A stretch of 64,000 nt of DNA from Maribacter ulvicola (lineage in GTDB: Bacteria; Bacteroidota; Bacteroidia; Flavobacteriales; Flavobacteriaceae): positions 806,001 through 870,000 of the forward strand of contig NZ_FTMA01000001.1 of the NCBI RefSeq assembly GCF_900155985.1, in the 5' to 3' direction. Position numbers and translations under genes: made by a program. This document shows positions 54,575 to 63,503 of this stretch, piece after piece; position 1 is the first letter of the stretch; every line of letters starts with the position of its first letter. The notes beneath the pieces were generated by a model, which did no database searches, was not told where the DNA came from, and worked only from the letters and a program-made list of their open reading frames with translations.

Positions 54575-56210
54575 GGCTCGGAATTAATCCCTTCAAATCC
54601 TCAAGCGTATTCGCTTCATGAATGTTCTTATCTTTTCGCCATCGTAGCATTCTTGGAAAACGAGTAGCGATTCCGCTTTTATGACGCTTTGATAACGCAA
54701 TACCTTCAAAGGCTATTTCAAATACGTGATGTGGTGTAACACTGCGAACAGGTCCGAATCTTTCTAGCGTGTTTTTCTTTATCCAGGCATCAAGCTTTCT
54801 GAATTCGGCATCTGTTAATCCGGAATAAGCCTTAGCGAACGTTACCAGTTCTTTTTCTCCTTCCTCGTTATCTTTCCAAAGCGCAAAGGTATAATCCGTA
54901 AAAAGATTACTGCGCCTTCCATGTCCTCGCATAGCATAAGTAAGTACGGCATCTATAGTTAACGGGTCTACTTTCCATTTCCACCAATCGCCTTTTTTTC
55001 GTCCTACTAAATAAGGAGAATCTTTTCTTTTAAGCATCAATCCCTCGCTATGCATTTCGCGAGCACGGTCTCTTTCTTGTGCCAGTTCATCCCAAGAATT
55101 AAAGTGCATGGTTTCTGATTGGTGAAGGGGAATATCATTTCGGCTACGCTCAGTGGCCTCACTACGGCTATCCTCAGCCACATCTTTAAATAGTTTTTCT
55201 AAAATCTCCCTGCGCTCAATAAAAGGTGATTTTCGAATATCTTCTCCTTCCCATTCTAAAATATCATAGGCTTTTAAAATAACGGGGACTTTCTTTAAAA
55301 GTGCTGGGGTTACATTTTTGCGACCTATACGTGTCTGCAAGTCATTGAAAGTGCCGATCGTTTCATTTGGGAAAGGTAGAATTTCACCATCTATAACCGT
55401 ACCGTTGGGTATGATGCCTACAAATTTTTCAAATTCAGGATACTTATCCGTAACCAGTTCTTCTCCACGGCTCCACACAAAAAGATCATCATTTCTAAGA
55501 ATCACTTGAGACCGAATTCCGTCCCACTTATGTTCTGCAAACCAATCATTGATATCACCTAAATCTGCTGCTTCACCTTCAATAGCGTACGCTAAATAAA
55601 ACGGATAGGGTTTAGATAAGTAATCACTTTCATTTTCTTCAAGTACCAATTGCTGAAATGAAATAGTGTTGGGGTCCCAATTACCCATTAGTTTGTAGGC
55701 TAATATATCTTCATCTATTTCGGTTGCTTTTGCCAAAGCACGGGTCATTAGTTTTTGACTAACACCAATTCTGAATCCGCCGGTAATTAATTTGGTGAAT
55801 ACAAAACGTTCATAGTAGTTGAGCATTTCCCAATTTTTGTAGAGGTATGCTTTTTTGTCCTCGTCAGTCTTCTTTTTCAAAGCAATCATTTCTTGTAGAA
55901 ATGTCGTTAGGCTTTTATCCGATGATTGGTCGGCTGCAGGAATGACCAAGGCAATCGTTTCTGCCAAATCACCTACAATATGATAGCTTTCTTCAAATAA
56001 CCAAAGTGGAATATTCGCCGATTCTGAAGCCCAAGTTCTTAAAAGTGTTGTGTTTACCGGTCTTGGAGGTCTACGATGCGATAAAACGGCAATGGTCCAG
56101 ACTTTATCTTCATCATTTGCTTTTAAAAAGTAGTCGGTCAATGCTTGTACCTTAACCGTTGTTTTATTGGTACTATCTAATGTCTTTATGAGTAGAGCAA
56201 AATTTTTCAT
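54567..56210 (-). CDS. ATP-dependent DNA ligase of the repair cluster
   Basis: 547 residues. N-terminal DNA-binding domain (1-200), adenylation domain with the lysine nucleophile K228 in EHKWDGIR, motif IDGEI, motif KRKDSPY and VDPLTID, then an OB fold. Between motifs III/IV a stretch at 345-359 (about AEDSRSEATERSRND) is encoded by a repeat-like DNA segment (55134-55179) and looks like an in-frame insertion. ATP-dependent ligase supplementary to the NAD-type housekeeping enzyme. The start overlaps the exonuclease stop (ATGA). Confidence 0.92.
   Translation of the reverse strand: MKNFALLIKTLDSTNKTTVKVQALTDYFLKANDEDKVWTIAVLSHRRPPRPVNTTLLRTWASESANIPLWLFEESYHIVGDLAETIALVIPAADQSSDKSLTTFLQEMIALKKKTDEDKKAYLYKNWEMLNYYERFVFTKLITGGFRIGVSQKLMTRALAKATEIDEDILAYKLMGNWDPNTISFQQLVLEENESDYLSKPYPFYLAYAIEGEAADLGDINDWFAEHKWDGIRSQVILRNDDLFVWSRGEELVTDKYPEFEKFVGIIPNGTVIDGEILPFPNETIGTFNDLQTRIGRKNVTPALLKKVPVILKAYDILEWEGEDIRKSPFIERREILEKLFKDVAEDSRSEATERSRNDIPLHQSETMHFNSWDELAQERDRAREMHSEGLMLKRKDSPYLVGRKKGDWWKWKVDPLTIDAVLTYAMRGHGRRSNLFTDYTFALWKDNEEGEKELVTFAKAYSGLTDAEFRKLDAWIKKNTLERFGPVRSVTPHHVFEIAFEGIALSKRHKSGIATRFPRMLRWRKDKNIHEANTLEDLKGLIPSHE
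55134..55179. repeat. Repeat-like insertion inside the ligase gene
   Basis: CGGCTACGCTCAGTGGC and CGGCTATCCTCAGCCAC are near copies about 25 bases apart and resemble a widespread dispersed 'TTCG.CTACGCTCAGTGG' repeat. The segment is in frame and adds about 15 residues between conserved ligase motifs, giving SRSEATERSRN. Confidence 0.55.
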
Positions 56211-57232
56211 ACGGCTGCAGTCGATTTTGATGCCAATGCAGTTTCTGTTTCCTCTTCGCCATATTGTGTAGCTTCGGTACGGGCATCATAGCCTTGTTCT
56301 CTTAGATATTTTGAGAAGATGTCCGCATATCCATGGGTGCAAATAACTTTTTCTGCACCTGTAGCTTCAATACTTTGTAGTAGCCCTGTCCAATCGCAAT
56401 GGTCACTTAACACAAAACCTTTGTCAATAGCGCGTCTTCTTCGGGCGCCTCTAAAAGTCATCCATCCGCTGGCTGAAGCTGTCACATACGGTACCATTTT
56501 ACGAATCCAAGTACTACCATGAGCACTTGGTGGAGCCAATACTATATTTCCTAATAATTGTTCTTTCTTTGTTTCTTTGGTAATCAATGTAGTTTTTGGG
56601 AAATCTACTAATGGTCGTAACACTTCGGTCATGTTTTCAATGGCGCCGTGGGTGTAGATTTCTCCAATATCTGTATTCAAGTATTTTAATAAACGCTGTG
56701 CTTTCCCTAAACTATAGCCAAATAGAATAGAGGTTTTACCCTCAGCTTTATTTTCTGCCCACCAATTATTAATGTTTTCCAATACTTCTGCTTGTGGTGT
56801 CCATTTAAATGCTGGTAGTCCAAATGTACATTCGGTAATAAAGGTGTCGCATTTTATGGGTTCATACGGAGTAGAAATGCCATCGTTTTCAGTTTTATAA
56901 TCCCCTGTAAATACCCAAACTTCACCTTTATGTTCAACTCTTATCTGCGAAGAACCAATAATATGACCAGCAGGGTGAAGACTAAATGTAACATTATTGA
57001 TGATGAAGGTTTCTCCCCATTCCTTTCCGGTTACATTGATTTCTCCTAATCTGTGCAGAATAATTGGAACATTTCTATGATGGGTAATGTACTTTTTATG
57101 ACCATATCTACTATGGTCTGCATGACCATGAGATATTATAGCGTGATCAACCGGTTTCCATGGGTCAAGGTATACTTGAGCCTTTTTGCAATAGATACCA
57201 TTGCTCGTAAATTGTAATAATGGGGTTTTCAT
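56207..57232 (-). CDS. Ligase-associated MBL-fold exonuclease
   Basis: 341 residues, metallo-beta-lactamase/beta-CASP-like family. Zinc motif HGHADHSRYGHK (H52-H54-D56-H57 region), then LHPAGHIIGSSQ, FTGDYK and CTFGLPAF, and a C-terminal VICTHGYAD. Related to SNM1/Artemis-type nucleases; TIGR04122-like. First gene of the cluster, overlapping the ligase start by 4 bases (ATGA). Probably trims DNA ends before ligation. Confidence 0.9.
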   Translation of the reverse strand: MKTPLLQFTSNGIYCKKAQVYLDPWKPVDHAIISHGHADHSRYGHKKYITHHRNVPIILHRLGEINVTGKEWGETFIINNVTFSLHPAGHIIGSSQIRVEHKGEVWVFTGDYKTENDGISTPYEPIKCDTFITECTFGLPAFKWTPQAEVLENINNWWAENKAEGKTSILFGYSLGKAQRLLKYLNTDIGEIYTHGAIENMTEVLRPLVDFPKTTLITKETKKEQLLGNIVLAPPSAHGSTWIRKMVPYVTASASGWMTFRGARRRRAIDKGFVLSDHCDWTGLLQSIEATGAEKVICTHGYADIFSKYLREQGYDARTEATQYGEEETETALASKSTAAV

Positions 57233-57304
57233 AGCTTTTTCAAGTTACAAATTTTGGATGCAAACAAAGTTGTTGCCAAACTAAACTATGACCTCTAAAA
57301 AAAT

Positions 57305-57312
57305 TATATTTG
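57305..57312 (+). promoter_or_regulatory. Promoter box of the third TerB-like gene
   Basis: TATATTTG, exact TAnnTTTG match, 22 bases before the ATG at 57335. Confidence 0.5.
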
Positions 57313-57334
57313 CTCAATAATTAAAAAATAGGAT

Positions 57335-57757
57335 ATGTCTTTTGCAGATTTATATACAAGTGGCGAGCACAGAAGAAATTTGGCTCATTTTGCCGCTTTA
57401 GCAACTTTAGCGTCTATAGACGGTGAAATTAGTACTGAAGAGAAAAATATGTTAGATCGTTTTGCTACGAAACTAGATATTACAAAATCTGAGTATGAAG
57501 AAGTTTTTAACAAAGAAAATAAATACCCAATTGATTCTACTTCAGATTCTGAAAAGCGATTGGAACGTTTGTTCGATTTGTTCAGAATTGTATATTCTGA
57601 CCATGAAATTGATGATGAAGAGAGAATTTTACTTAAAAAGTATGCTATAGGTTTAGGATTTACAGGTGAGAAAGCTGATAAAATAATTGAGCGCTCTGTA
57701 GCAATTTTTAGCGGAAAATTCGATTTTGAAGATTATCTATACCTTCTTAATAAATAA
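57335..57757 (+). CDS. TerB-like protein 3
   Basis: 140 residues, helical. Acidic repeats resembling those of the other two: LASIDGEISTEEKN near 30 and YSDHEIDDEERI near 95. Longer than the pair at 45 kb because of a helical C-terminus (KADKIIERSVAIFSGKFDFEDY). Single gene with its own promoter and a terminator shared with the convergent fbp gene. Function unknown. Confidence 0.8.
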   Translation: MSFADLYTSGEHRRNLAHFAALATLASIDGEISTEEKNMLDRFATKLDITKSEYEEVFNKENKYPIDSTSDSEKRLERLFDLFRIVYSDHEIDDEERILLKKYAIGLGFTGEKADKIIERSVAIFSGKFDFEDYLYLLNK

Positions 57758-57775
57758 GAATCTGGATTTTTTGAA

Positions 57776-57806
57776 ATAAAAAGGGGAGCCAATGGCTCCC
57801 TTTTTT
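57776..57806. terminator. Bidirectional terminator
   Basis: AAAAAGGGGAGCC / GGCTCCCTTTTTT stem with a 3-base loop between the TerB-like gene and fbp. The fbp stop codon TGA starts at its edge. Confidence 0.87.
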
Positions 57807-58816
57807 CAATGATATTTATCTAAGAATTCTTGTAGTTTTTCTACCATATTTCTACTTCCACAGAAGAACGGAACCCGTTGATGTAGTTCTGTTGGTTCAA
57901 TATCCATAATTCTGTTTTTACCGCCAATTGCCAAACCGTTTGCCTGTTCGGCTAAGAAAGCCATAGGGTTACACTCATATAGCAACCTTAATTTACCACT
58001 TTCGGTAACGCTACTTTTTGGGTACATATAGATACCACCTTTGATCATATTTCTATGAAAATCAGAAACTAAAGAGCCTATATATCTTGAAGTATATGGT
58101 CTGTCACCTTCTTCCATTTGGCAATATTTGATATAATCTTTTACGCCTTGGTGAAAATGTACATAGTTTCCTTCGTTTACAGAGTAGATTCTACCATTTT
58201 CTGGAAACATCATGTTAGGATGTGATAAATAAAAGGTTCCTAAGGCGGGGTTTAATGTAAAACCGTTTACACCATCTCCTGTAGTATATACCAACATGGT
58301 AGATGTACCGTAGACCACATAGCCTGCAGCAACTTGTTTGTTGCCGGGTTGTAAAAAATCTTCCATGGTTACTGGTGTTCCAATTGGGGTAACACGTCTG
58401 TATATGGAAAAAATTGTACCTACAGAAACATTTACATCAATGTTAGAAGAGCCGTCTAAGGGATCAATTAGAACTACATATTTATTTTGATGATTCTCAT
58501 CATTACTATTTATGCTGATAAAACTGTCTTCTTCTTCAGAAGCAATACCGCAAACAATCTCTCTGTTTTTTAAGGTTTGAATGAATTTGTCATTAGCAAA
58601 TAAATCTAATTTCTGTTGGTCCTCTCCTTGTACATTGGTTTCGCCAACGCCGCCTAAAATATCGATTAACCCTGCTTTGCTAACTTCATGGTTAACCACT
58701 TTTGCGGCTAACCTTATTGCATTAATTAGTTTTGATAGTTCGCCTGAAGAGTATTGAAATGAATCTTGATTTTCAATAATAAATTCCCCTAAGGTCTGAT
58801 TTCTTTTTGAAGACAT
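57806..58816 (-). CDS. fbp: Fructose-1,6-bisphosphatase, class 1
   Basis: 336 residues. Gluconeogenic hydrolysis of fructose-1,6-bisphosphate. Diagnostic [20 protein letters not shown], upstream acidic metal ligands (SEEEDSF), and the sugar-binding [13 protein letters not shown] and [15 protein letters not shown]. Full length, no truncation. Divergent from the acetyltransferase gene; a partial box (GATATTTG) lies upstream. Confidence 0.96.
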   Translation of the reverse strand: MSSKRNQTLGEFIIENQDSFQYSSGELSKLINAIRLAAKVVNHEVSKAGLIDILGGVGETNVQGEDQQKLDLFANDKFIQTLKNREIVCGIASEEEDSFISINSNDENHQNKYVVLIDPLDGSSNIDVNVSVGTIFSIYRRVTPIGTPVTMEDFLQPGNKQVAAGYVVYGTSTMLVYTTGDGVNGFTLNPALGTFYLSHPNMMFPENGRIYSVNEGNYVHFHQGVKDYIKYCQMEEGDRPYTSRYIGSLVSDFHRNMIKGGIYMYPKSSVTESGKLRLLYECNPMAFLAEQANGLAIGGKNRIMDIEPTELHQRVPFFCGSRNMVEKLQEFLDKYH

Positions 58817-58896
58817 TTTTTAGTTTATGGTTTATACAAATATCGTGTATTTTGTTAAACGTTTCATTTTCATTTAAATTACGCTTTGTAAATTTA

Positions 58897-58904
58897 TAAC
58901 TTTG
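58897..58904 (+). promoter_or_regulatory. Promoter box of the acetyltransferase-lysC unit
   Basis: TAACTTTG, exact TAnnTTTG match, 19 bases before the GNAT start at 58924. Confidence 0.45.
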
Positions 58905-58923
58905 TGTTTTATTTGTAACAATT

Positions 58924-59406
58924 ATGAAATATACCATTAGAGTTGCCCAAAGAGAAGACATGAAGCAAGTGCTTCAATTAATTCAAGAATTAGCCACTTT
59001 TGAAAAGGAAGAAGATGCCGTAGAGGTAAGTGTGCAAAATTTGGAAGAGGACGGGTTTGGTAAACAGAAGTTGTTTCACTGTTTTGTTGCGGAAAAAGAT
59101 AATTTAATTGTTGGTATGGCATTGGTGTACCCAAGATATTCTACGTGGAAAGGACCGGTCATTCACTTAGAAGATTTAATAGTAACAAAAGACGTGCGTG
59201 GTACCGGTTTGGGTACGGCACTGTTGAATGAGGTGGTTAAATATGGTGCTACCTTAGGAGTAAAAAGAATTAGCTGGGAAGTAATTGATTGGAACGAACC
59301 TGCTATTGGTTTTTATGAAAGTAAAGGAGCTAAGGTCAAGAGAGATTGGGATGTAGTTCATTTAGACGAAGCCGGTATAAAAGAGTATTTAAGCGCTTTA
59401 GCTTAA
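58924..59406 (+). CDS. GNAT acetyltransferase, diamine N-acetyltransferase-like
   Basis: 160 residues. A spermidine/spermine-type GNAT: LIQELATFEKEEDAVEVS near the N-terminus, LEDLIVTKDVRGTGLGTALLNEV with the acetyl-CoA loop (RGTGLG), and ISWEVIDWNEPAIGFYESKGA. Likely acetylates polyamines or diamines in the cytosol, which would link to the polyamine cluster at 3.5 kb, but the substrate is inferred from family resemblance. Followed after 33 bases by aspartate kinase. Confidence 0.82.
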   Translation: MKYTIRVAQREDMKQVLQLIQELATFEKEEDAVEVSVQNLEEDGFGKQKLFHCFVAEKDNLIVGMALVYPRYSTWKGPVIHLEDLIVTKDVRGTGLGTALLNEVVKYGATLGVKRISWEVIDWNEPAIGFYESKGAKVKRDWDVVHLDEAGIKEYLSALA

Positions 59407-59439
59407 AATAAGAACTAAAAATTTAGATAGATATAGCAT

Positions 59440-60687
59440 ATGAGGGTTTTTAAATTTGGAGGAGCATCTGTAAAAGATGCAAATGCGGTTAAAAATGTAG
59501 TTAAGGTCTTAAAAGAAGTAGGGTACGAAAATACACTATTAGTAGTTTCGGCAATGGGGAAAACCACCAATGCCATGGAGGATATCATTAATGCCTATTT
59601 TGAAAATAAAACAGCAATTCCGTCTAAGATTGCCGAGATGGTAGATTACCATTTGGGCATAGTTTCAGAATTGTTTCCCAATACACAGCATGGCATATAT
59701 AACGATATAAAAATATTGGTCGATGAAATAAACGGTTTTTTAGTATGGAATAAATCGCCCAATTATAACTTTGTCTATGATCAAATAGTAGGGTATGGTG
59801 AGTTACTTTCTACCACAATAATTAGTGCATATTTTAAAGAAATAGGTATCACCAATAATTGGTTAGACGTTAGAAATTTTATAAAAACGGATAGTAGTTA
59901 TAGAGATACAACGGTTGACTGGGAACGGACTCAAAAGAACGTGACAACCATAGATCAAAAGGTGTTGAACATTACACAGGGCTTTTTAGGAAGTGATGAT
60001 AACAATTTTACGACTACCTTGGGTCGTGAAGGTTCTGATTATTCTGCTGCTATTTTAGCTTATTGCCTAAATGCGGATTCCGTAACTATCTGGAAAGATG
60101 TACCGGGTGTTTTAAACGCCGATCCAAGGTATTTTGAAGAAACTGAGTTACTGAATAATATCTCTTATAGAGAAGCCATTGAATTGGCGTTTTATGGTGC
60201 CTCCGTAATACACCCAAAAACATTACAACCACTACAGCGCAAGGAAATACCACTGCATGTAAAATCTTTTATAAACCCTACAGGTAAAGGTACTACGGTA
60301 GGTAAGGGTGTTGGTATTGAGCCAAAGGTACCTTGTTTTATCGTCAAGAAAAATCAGGTGTTGATGAAATTATCTTCACTAGATTTCTCTTTTATTGTAG
60401 AAGATAGTATTAGTGAATTATTTAAGTTATTTCATCAGCATAAAATAAAAGTAGATCTCATTCAGAATTCTGCCATTAGTTTTTCTGTGTGTATCGATAA
60501 TAAATTTGGGGGTCTAGAGGCTCTTTTACAACAGTTAAAAAGTAAATTTAAGGTGGCGCACCATGAAAATGTTTCTTTGTATACCATTAGACATTTTAAT
60601 AATAAGGCACTGGAATCTTTGCAAAACGGGCATGAGTTGTTGTTAGAACAGCGAGGTACAGAAACAGTTCAGTTAGTAGTGAAATAA
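59440..60687 (+). CDS. lysC: Aspartate kinase, monofunctional
   Basis: 415 residues. First step of lysine, threonine and methionine synthesis, phosphorylating aspartate. Start MRVFKFGGASVKDA carries the KFGGxSV motif, followed by NFTTTLGREGSDYSAAILAY and the regulatory ACT region (about 300-400). No fused homoserine dehydrogenase. Cotranscribed with the acetyltransferase. Feedback control expected through the ACT domains. Confidence 0.93.
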   Translation: MRVFKFGGASVKDANAVKNVVKVLKEVGYENTLLVVSAMGKTTNAMEDIINAYFENKTAIPSKIAEMVDYHLGIVSELFPNTQHGIYNDIKILVDEINGFLVWNKSPNYNFVYDQIVGYGELLSTTIISAYFKEIGITNNWLDVRNFIKTDSSYRDTTVDWERTQKNVTTIDQKVLNITQGFLGSDDNNFTTTLGREGSDYSAAILAYCLNADSVTIWKDVPGVLNADPRYFEETELLNNISYREAIELAFYGASVIHPKTLQPLQRKEIPLHVKSFINPTGKGTTVGKGVGIEPKVPCFIVKKNQVLMKLSSLDFSFIVEDSISELFKLFHQHKIKVDLIQNSAISFSVCIDNKFGGLEALLQQLKSKFKVAHHENVSLYTIRHFNNKALESLQNGHELLLEQRGTETVQLVVK

Positions 60688-60768
60688 TTCTATCTTTATT
60701 TCAGTAATTTTTAATAGGTAGCTACAAAGGCTATTTTCCTATATTTACAGTCTAATCGAAGATGATTT

Positions 60769-62589
60769 ATGGGTTTAGTTACCGCGAAGGAAATTGCCGA
60801 GGCGATCAACCTCTCCAAGTACGGAGTGTTTGGTGCCTTTATTGGTTGGGTGTTATTGAAAATAACCAGATTATCTAGCATCAATCGGTTTTATGATACT
60901 ATTGCAGATTTAGAAGGTGAGGATTACATAAATGCAATCCTAGATCATTTTGAGATTGATTATGAAATTCCTGAGGAAGACTTTAGACGGCTACCTAAAG
61001 ATGGGGCGTATGTAACCATTAGTAATCATCCACTAGGTGCTATTGATGGTATCTTATTGTTTAAACTGATGTTAAAGCAACGTCCAGACTATAAGATTAT
61101 GGCTAACTTTCTGTTACAGAGGATGGTGCCTTTAGATCCTTATATTCTTCCTGTAAATCCGTTTAGCGAACACAAAGATGTACGAAGTAATTTAGTGGGA
61201 TTCAAGAAAACCTTGGAGCATTTAAAAAATGGTCATGTATTGGGGGTTTTTCCTGCCGGTGAAGTTTCAACTTATAAAGATGGCAAGCTGATTGTTGATA
61301 AACCTTGGGAAGAGGCTGCAATAAAATTGATAAGAAAAGCCAATGTTCCGGTAGTACCTATTTATTTTCACGCAAAAAATAGTTCATTGTTTTATAGGAT
61401 CTCAAAATTAGGAGATTCATTAAGAACCGCAATGATACCTTCACAAGTATTTTCTCAAAAAAAGAGACCTATTAAGGTAAGAATAGGACAGCCCATCTCT
61501 GTAAACACGCAAAAAGAACACGAAAGTATCGAAGAATATACAGAGTTATTGCGCCGTAAAACTTATATGCTTTCCAATGCATATGAGAAAGAGCGTTTAA
61601 TAGATCAACTGCCAACTTCGCTTAAACTACCAAAGCAGCCTAAAAAAATTGCTGATGCTATTCGTAAAGAGGTGATGGAGGGTGAAATAGAAAAACTTAG
61701 GGAAAAAGATTGCCGTTTACTCCAAAGTAAAAATTATGAGGTTTTTTTAGCGAAGGAAAGAGACATGCCTTTTATATTACAAGAAATTGGTAGACAGCGT
61801 GAAGTAACGTTTAGAGCGATAGGAGAGGGAACCAACAAAGCTATTGATTTAGATAGTTTTGATAGTTATTACCATCATCTTTTTCTTTGGGACAATGAAG
61901 TGAAATGTATTGTAGGAGCATACCGAATGGGTATGGGGTCAGAGATCTATCCTCAACATGGTATTGACGGGTTTTATGTACAAGACTTGTTTAGGGTAGA
62001 GCCAGAATTGTATGATATGATGCAACACTCCATAGAAATGGGACGTGCCTACATCACCAAAGAATACCAACAAAAACCTATGCCCTTATTTTTACTTTGG
62101 AAAGGGATTGTACATACCACATTACGTTTTCCGGAGCATAAGTATTTGATCGGCGGCGTAAGTATCAGTAATCAGTTTTCTAACTTCTCTAAATCATTGA
62201 TGATCGAGTTTATGAAGTCTAATTATTGGGATCCGTATGTGGCACAATATATTAGACCTAAGAAAGAATTCAAGGTAAAATTAAAGGATGCAGATAAGGA
62301 GTTTGTTTTTGATGAAACGCAAGCCGATTTAAATAAGTTTGATCGCTTGATCGATGAGGTAGAGCCTGGTAATCTTCGTTTACCGGTATTGATCAAAAAG
62401 TATATAAAACAAAATGCAAAAGTAGTCGCTTTTAACGTGGATCCGTTATTCAATAACTCGGTAGATGGATTAATGTATATCAAAATTGCGGACTTACCAG
62501 AAAGCACGGTAAAACCCGTTATGGAGGAATTTCAGGCAGAATTGGAACGTAAGTTATTGGAGTCTCAAAACCCTGAAGTAGAAGTGTAA
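60769..62589 (+). CDS. olsF: Bifunctional ornithine-lipid synthase OlsF
   Basis: 606 residues, two acyltransferases. About 1-290 is a PlsC-type O-acyltransferase with NHPLGAID (N86-H87...D93) and FPAGE (161-165). About 320-600 is an OlsB-like GNAT N-acyltransferase (YHHLFLWDNEVKCIVGAYRM, then DLFRVEPELYDMMQHSIEMGR). This arrangement is that of OlsF described in Flavobacterium johnsoniae and Serratia, which makes ornithine (or related amino-acid) lipids from ornithine by N- then O-acylation. Membrane-associated. Same strand as lysC, 81 bases later. Convergent with the GNAT gene that follows. Confidence 0.82.
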   Translation: MGLVTAKEIAEAINLSKYGVFGAFIGWVLLKITRLSSINRFYDTIADLEGEDYINAILDHFEIDYEIPEEDFRRLPKDGAYVTISNHPLGAIDGILLFKLMLKQRPDYKIMANFLLQRMVPLDPYILPVNPFSEHKDVRSNLVGFKKTLEHLKNGHVLGVFPAGEVSTYKDGKLIVDKPWEEAAIKLIRKANVPVVPIYFHAKNSSLFYRISKLGDSLRTAMIPSQVFSQKKRPIKVRIGQPISVNTQKEHESIEEYTELLRRKTYMLSNAYEKERLIDQLPTSLKLPKQPKKIADAIRKEVMEGEIEKLREKDCRLLQSKNYEVFLAKERDMPFILQEIGRQREVTFRAIGEGTNKAIDLDSFDSYYHHLFLWDNEVKCIVGAYRMGMGSEIYPQHGIDGFYVQDLFRVEPELYDMMQHSIEMGRAYITKEYQQKPMPLFLLWKGIVHTTLRFPEHKYLIGGVSISNQFSNFSKSLMIEFMKSNYWDPYVAQYIRPKKEFKVKLKDADKEFVFDETQADLNKFDRLIDEVEPGNLRLPVLIKKYIKQNAKVVAFNVDPLFNNSVDGLMYIKIADLPESTVKPVMEEFQAELERKLLESQNPEVEV

Positions 62590-62590
62590 T

Positions 62591-63091
62591 TTAGTCTATA
62601 CCAACAACGCTACTACGTTTTTCAAAAAGTACGTTATCTACCCATTTGCCGTGTAATTTACCAACGCGCTCGCGTTTGCCGATTTTTCTAAATCCTGTAG
62701 CTTCGTGAACTTTAATGCTGCCGTAGTTTGTAGGGAATACACCAGATTGTAGGGTCCAAATACCTTCTTGTTCACTAGCGGATATTACATGCTCCAATAA
62801 TAGCTTACCTAAACCTTTTCCTCTGCTATTTTTAGAAACATAGATACTTATTTCTGCTACACCGCCATAAACGCATCTGTTGGAAACGGGGGAGAGGGCA
62901 ACCCAACCTAATATTTGTTGATTGCTTTCAGCTATAAAACGGCAGGTGCTCATATGTGCTATGTCCCACGTTTCAAAGGTGGGTACATTGGTTTCAAAAG
63001 TAGCTATACCGGTATCGATCCCTTCTTGATATATATTGGCAACAGAACTCCAGTCCGTCGGCAGCATTGTTCTAGTGGTTACATCATTCAT
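62591..63091 (-). CDS. ArsN1/PAT-like GNAT acetyltransferase
   Basis: 166 residues. Phosphinothricin-acetyltransferase type: WSSVANIYQEGIDTGIATFET, GVAEISIYVSKNSRGKGLGKLLL and the acetyl-CoA loop RGKGLG. PAT relatives in arsenic operons (ArsN1) detoxify arsinothricin; here the gene follows an ArsR-type regulator by 9 bases, which fits ArsN1, but plain PAT-like activity is possible. End lies 1 base from olsF. Confidence 0.78.
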   Translation of the reverse strand: MNDVTTRTMLPTDWSSVANIYQEGIDTGIATFETNVPTFETWDIAHMSTCRFIAESNQQILGWVALSPVSNRCVYGGVAEISIYVSKNSRGKGLGKLLLEHVISASEQEGIWTLQSGVFPTNYGSIKVHEATGFRKIGKRERVGKLHGKWVDNVLFEKRSSVVGID

Positions 63092-63100
63092 ATGGAATTT

Positions 63101-63424
63101 TTAACAACAATTGCTTTTAGTGGTGTCGAAGAAAGAATTTAGTGATGCTTGTACCGCTGTCCATTTTGGTAGATGAATACAGTAGCATACTGTTTTACCT
63201 TCTATTTCGCCTCTAATTAAATCTATACTCTTAAGCTCTTTTAAATGCTGTGAAATAGTAGGCTGAGCTAAACCTATTTCATCAACAATATCATTGCAAA
63301 TACACGCATCTTGCTGACTTATATATTGTAAAATAGCAATTCGTGCAGGGTTGGAGAGGACCTTGAAAATAACTGCGAGTTCATTCTGCTCTGCATTGAA
63401 TATTTGCGTTTTGGTTATTCCCAT
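63101..63424 (-). CDS. ArsR-family metalloregulator
   Basis: 107 residues, winged helix: LSNPARIAILQYIS, then the metal-binding loop ACICND (C41, C43) as in ArsR, recognition helix GLAQPTISQHLKEL, and extra C-terminal cysteines (NCC at the end; C80/C82 in VCYCIH). Likely represses its own operon until As(III) or a similar metalloid binds. The next gene is the ArsN1-like acetyltransferase; no arsenate reductase or transporter lies in the window. Confidence 0.87.
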   Translation of the reverse strand: MGITKTQIFNAEQNELAVIFKVLSNPARIAILQYISQQDACICNDIVDEIGLAQPTISQHLKELKSIDLIRGEIEGKTVCYCIHLPKWTAVQASLNSFFDTTKSNCC

Positions 63425-63435
63425 TTTGTATTTGG

Positions 63436-63450
63436 ATATTGCTATATTGC
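63436..63450. promoter_or_regulatory. Candidate ArsR operator
   Basis: Two direct copies of ATATTGC (63436-63442 and 63444-63450), 8-bp period, 12 to 26 bases before the ArsR ATG. Position fits autorepression. Confidence 0.4.
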
Positions 63451-63463
63451 GATAATAAAGTAT

Positions 63464-63496
63464 ATAAAAAAAGCCAGATAATGTTTTATCTGGCTT
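63464..63496 (-). terminator. Terminator of the TM2 gene
   Basis: On the - strand AAGCCAGATAA pairs with TTATCTGGCTT, followed by a T run. Confidence 0.85.
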
Positions 63497-63503
63497 AAGT
63501 TAT

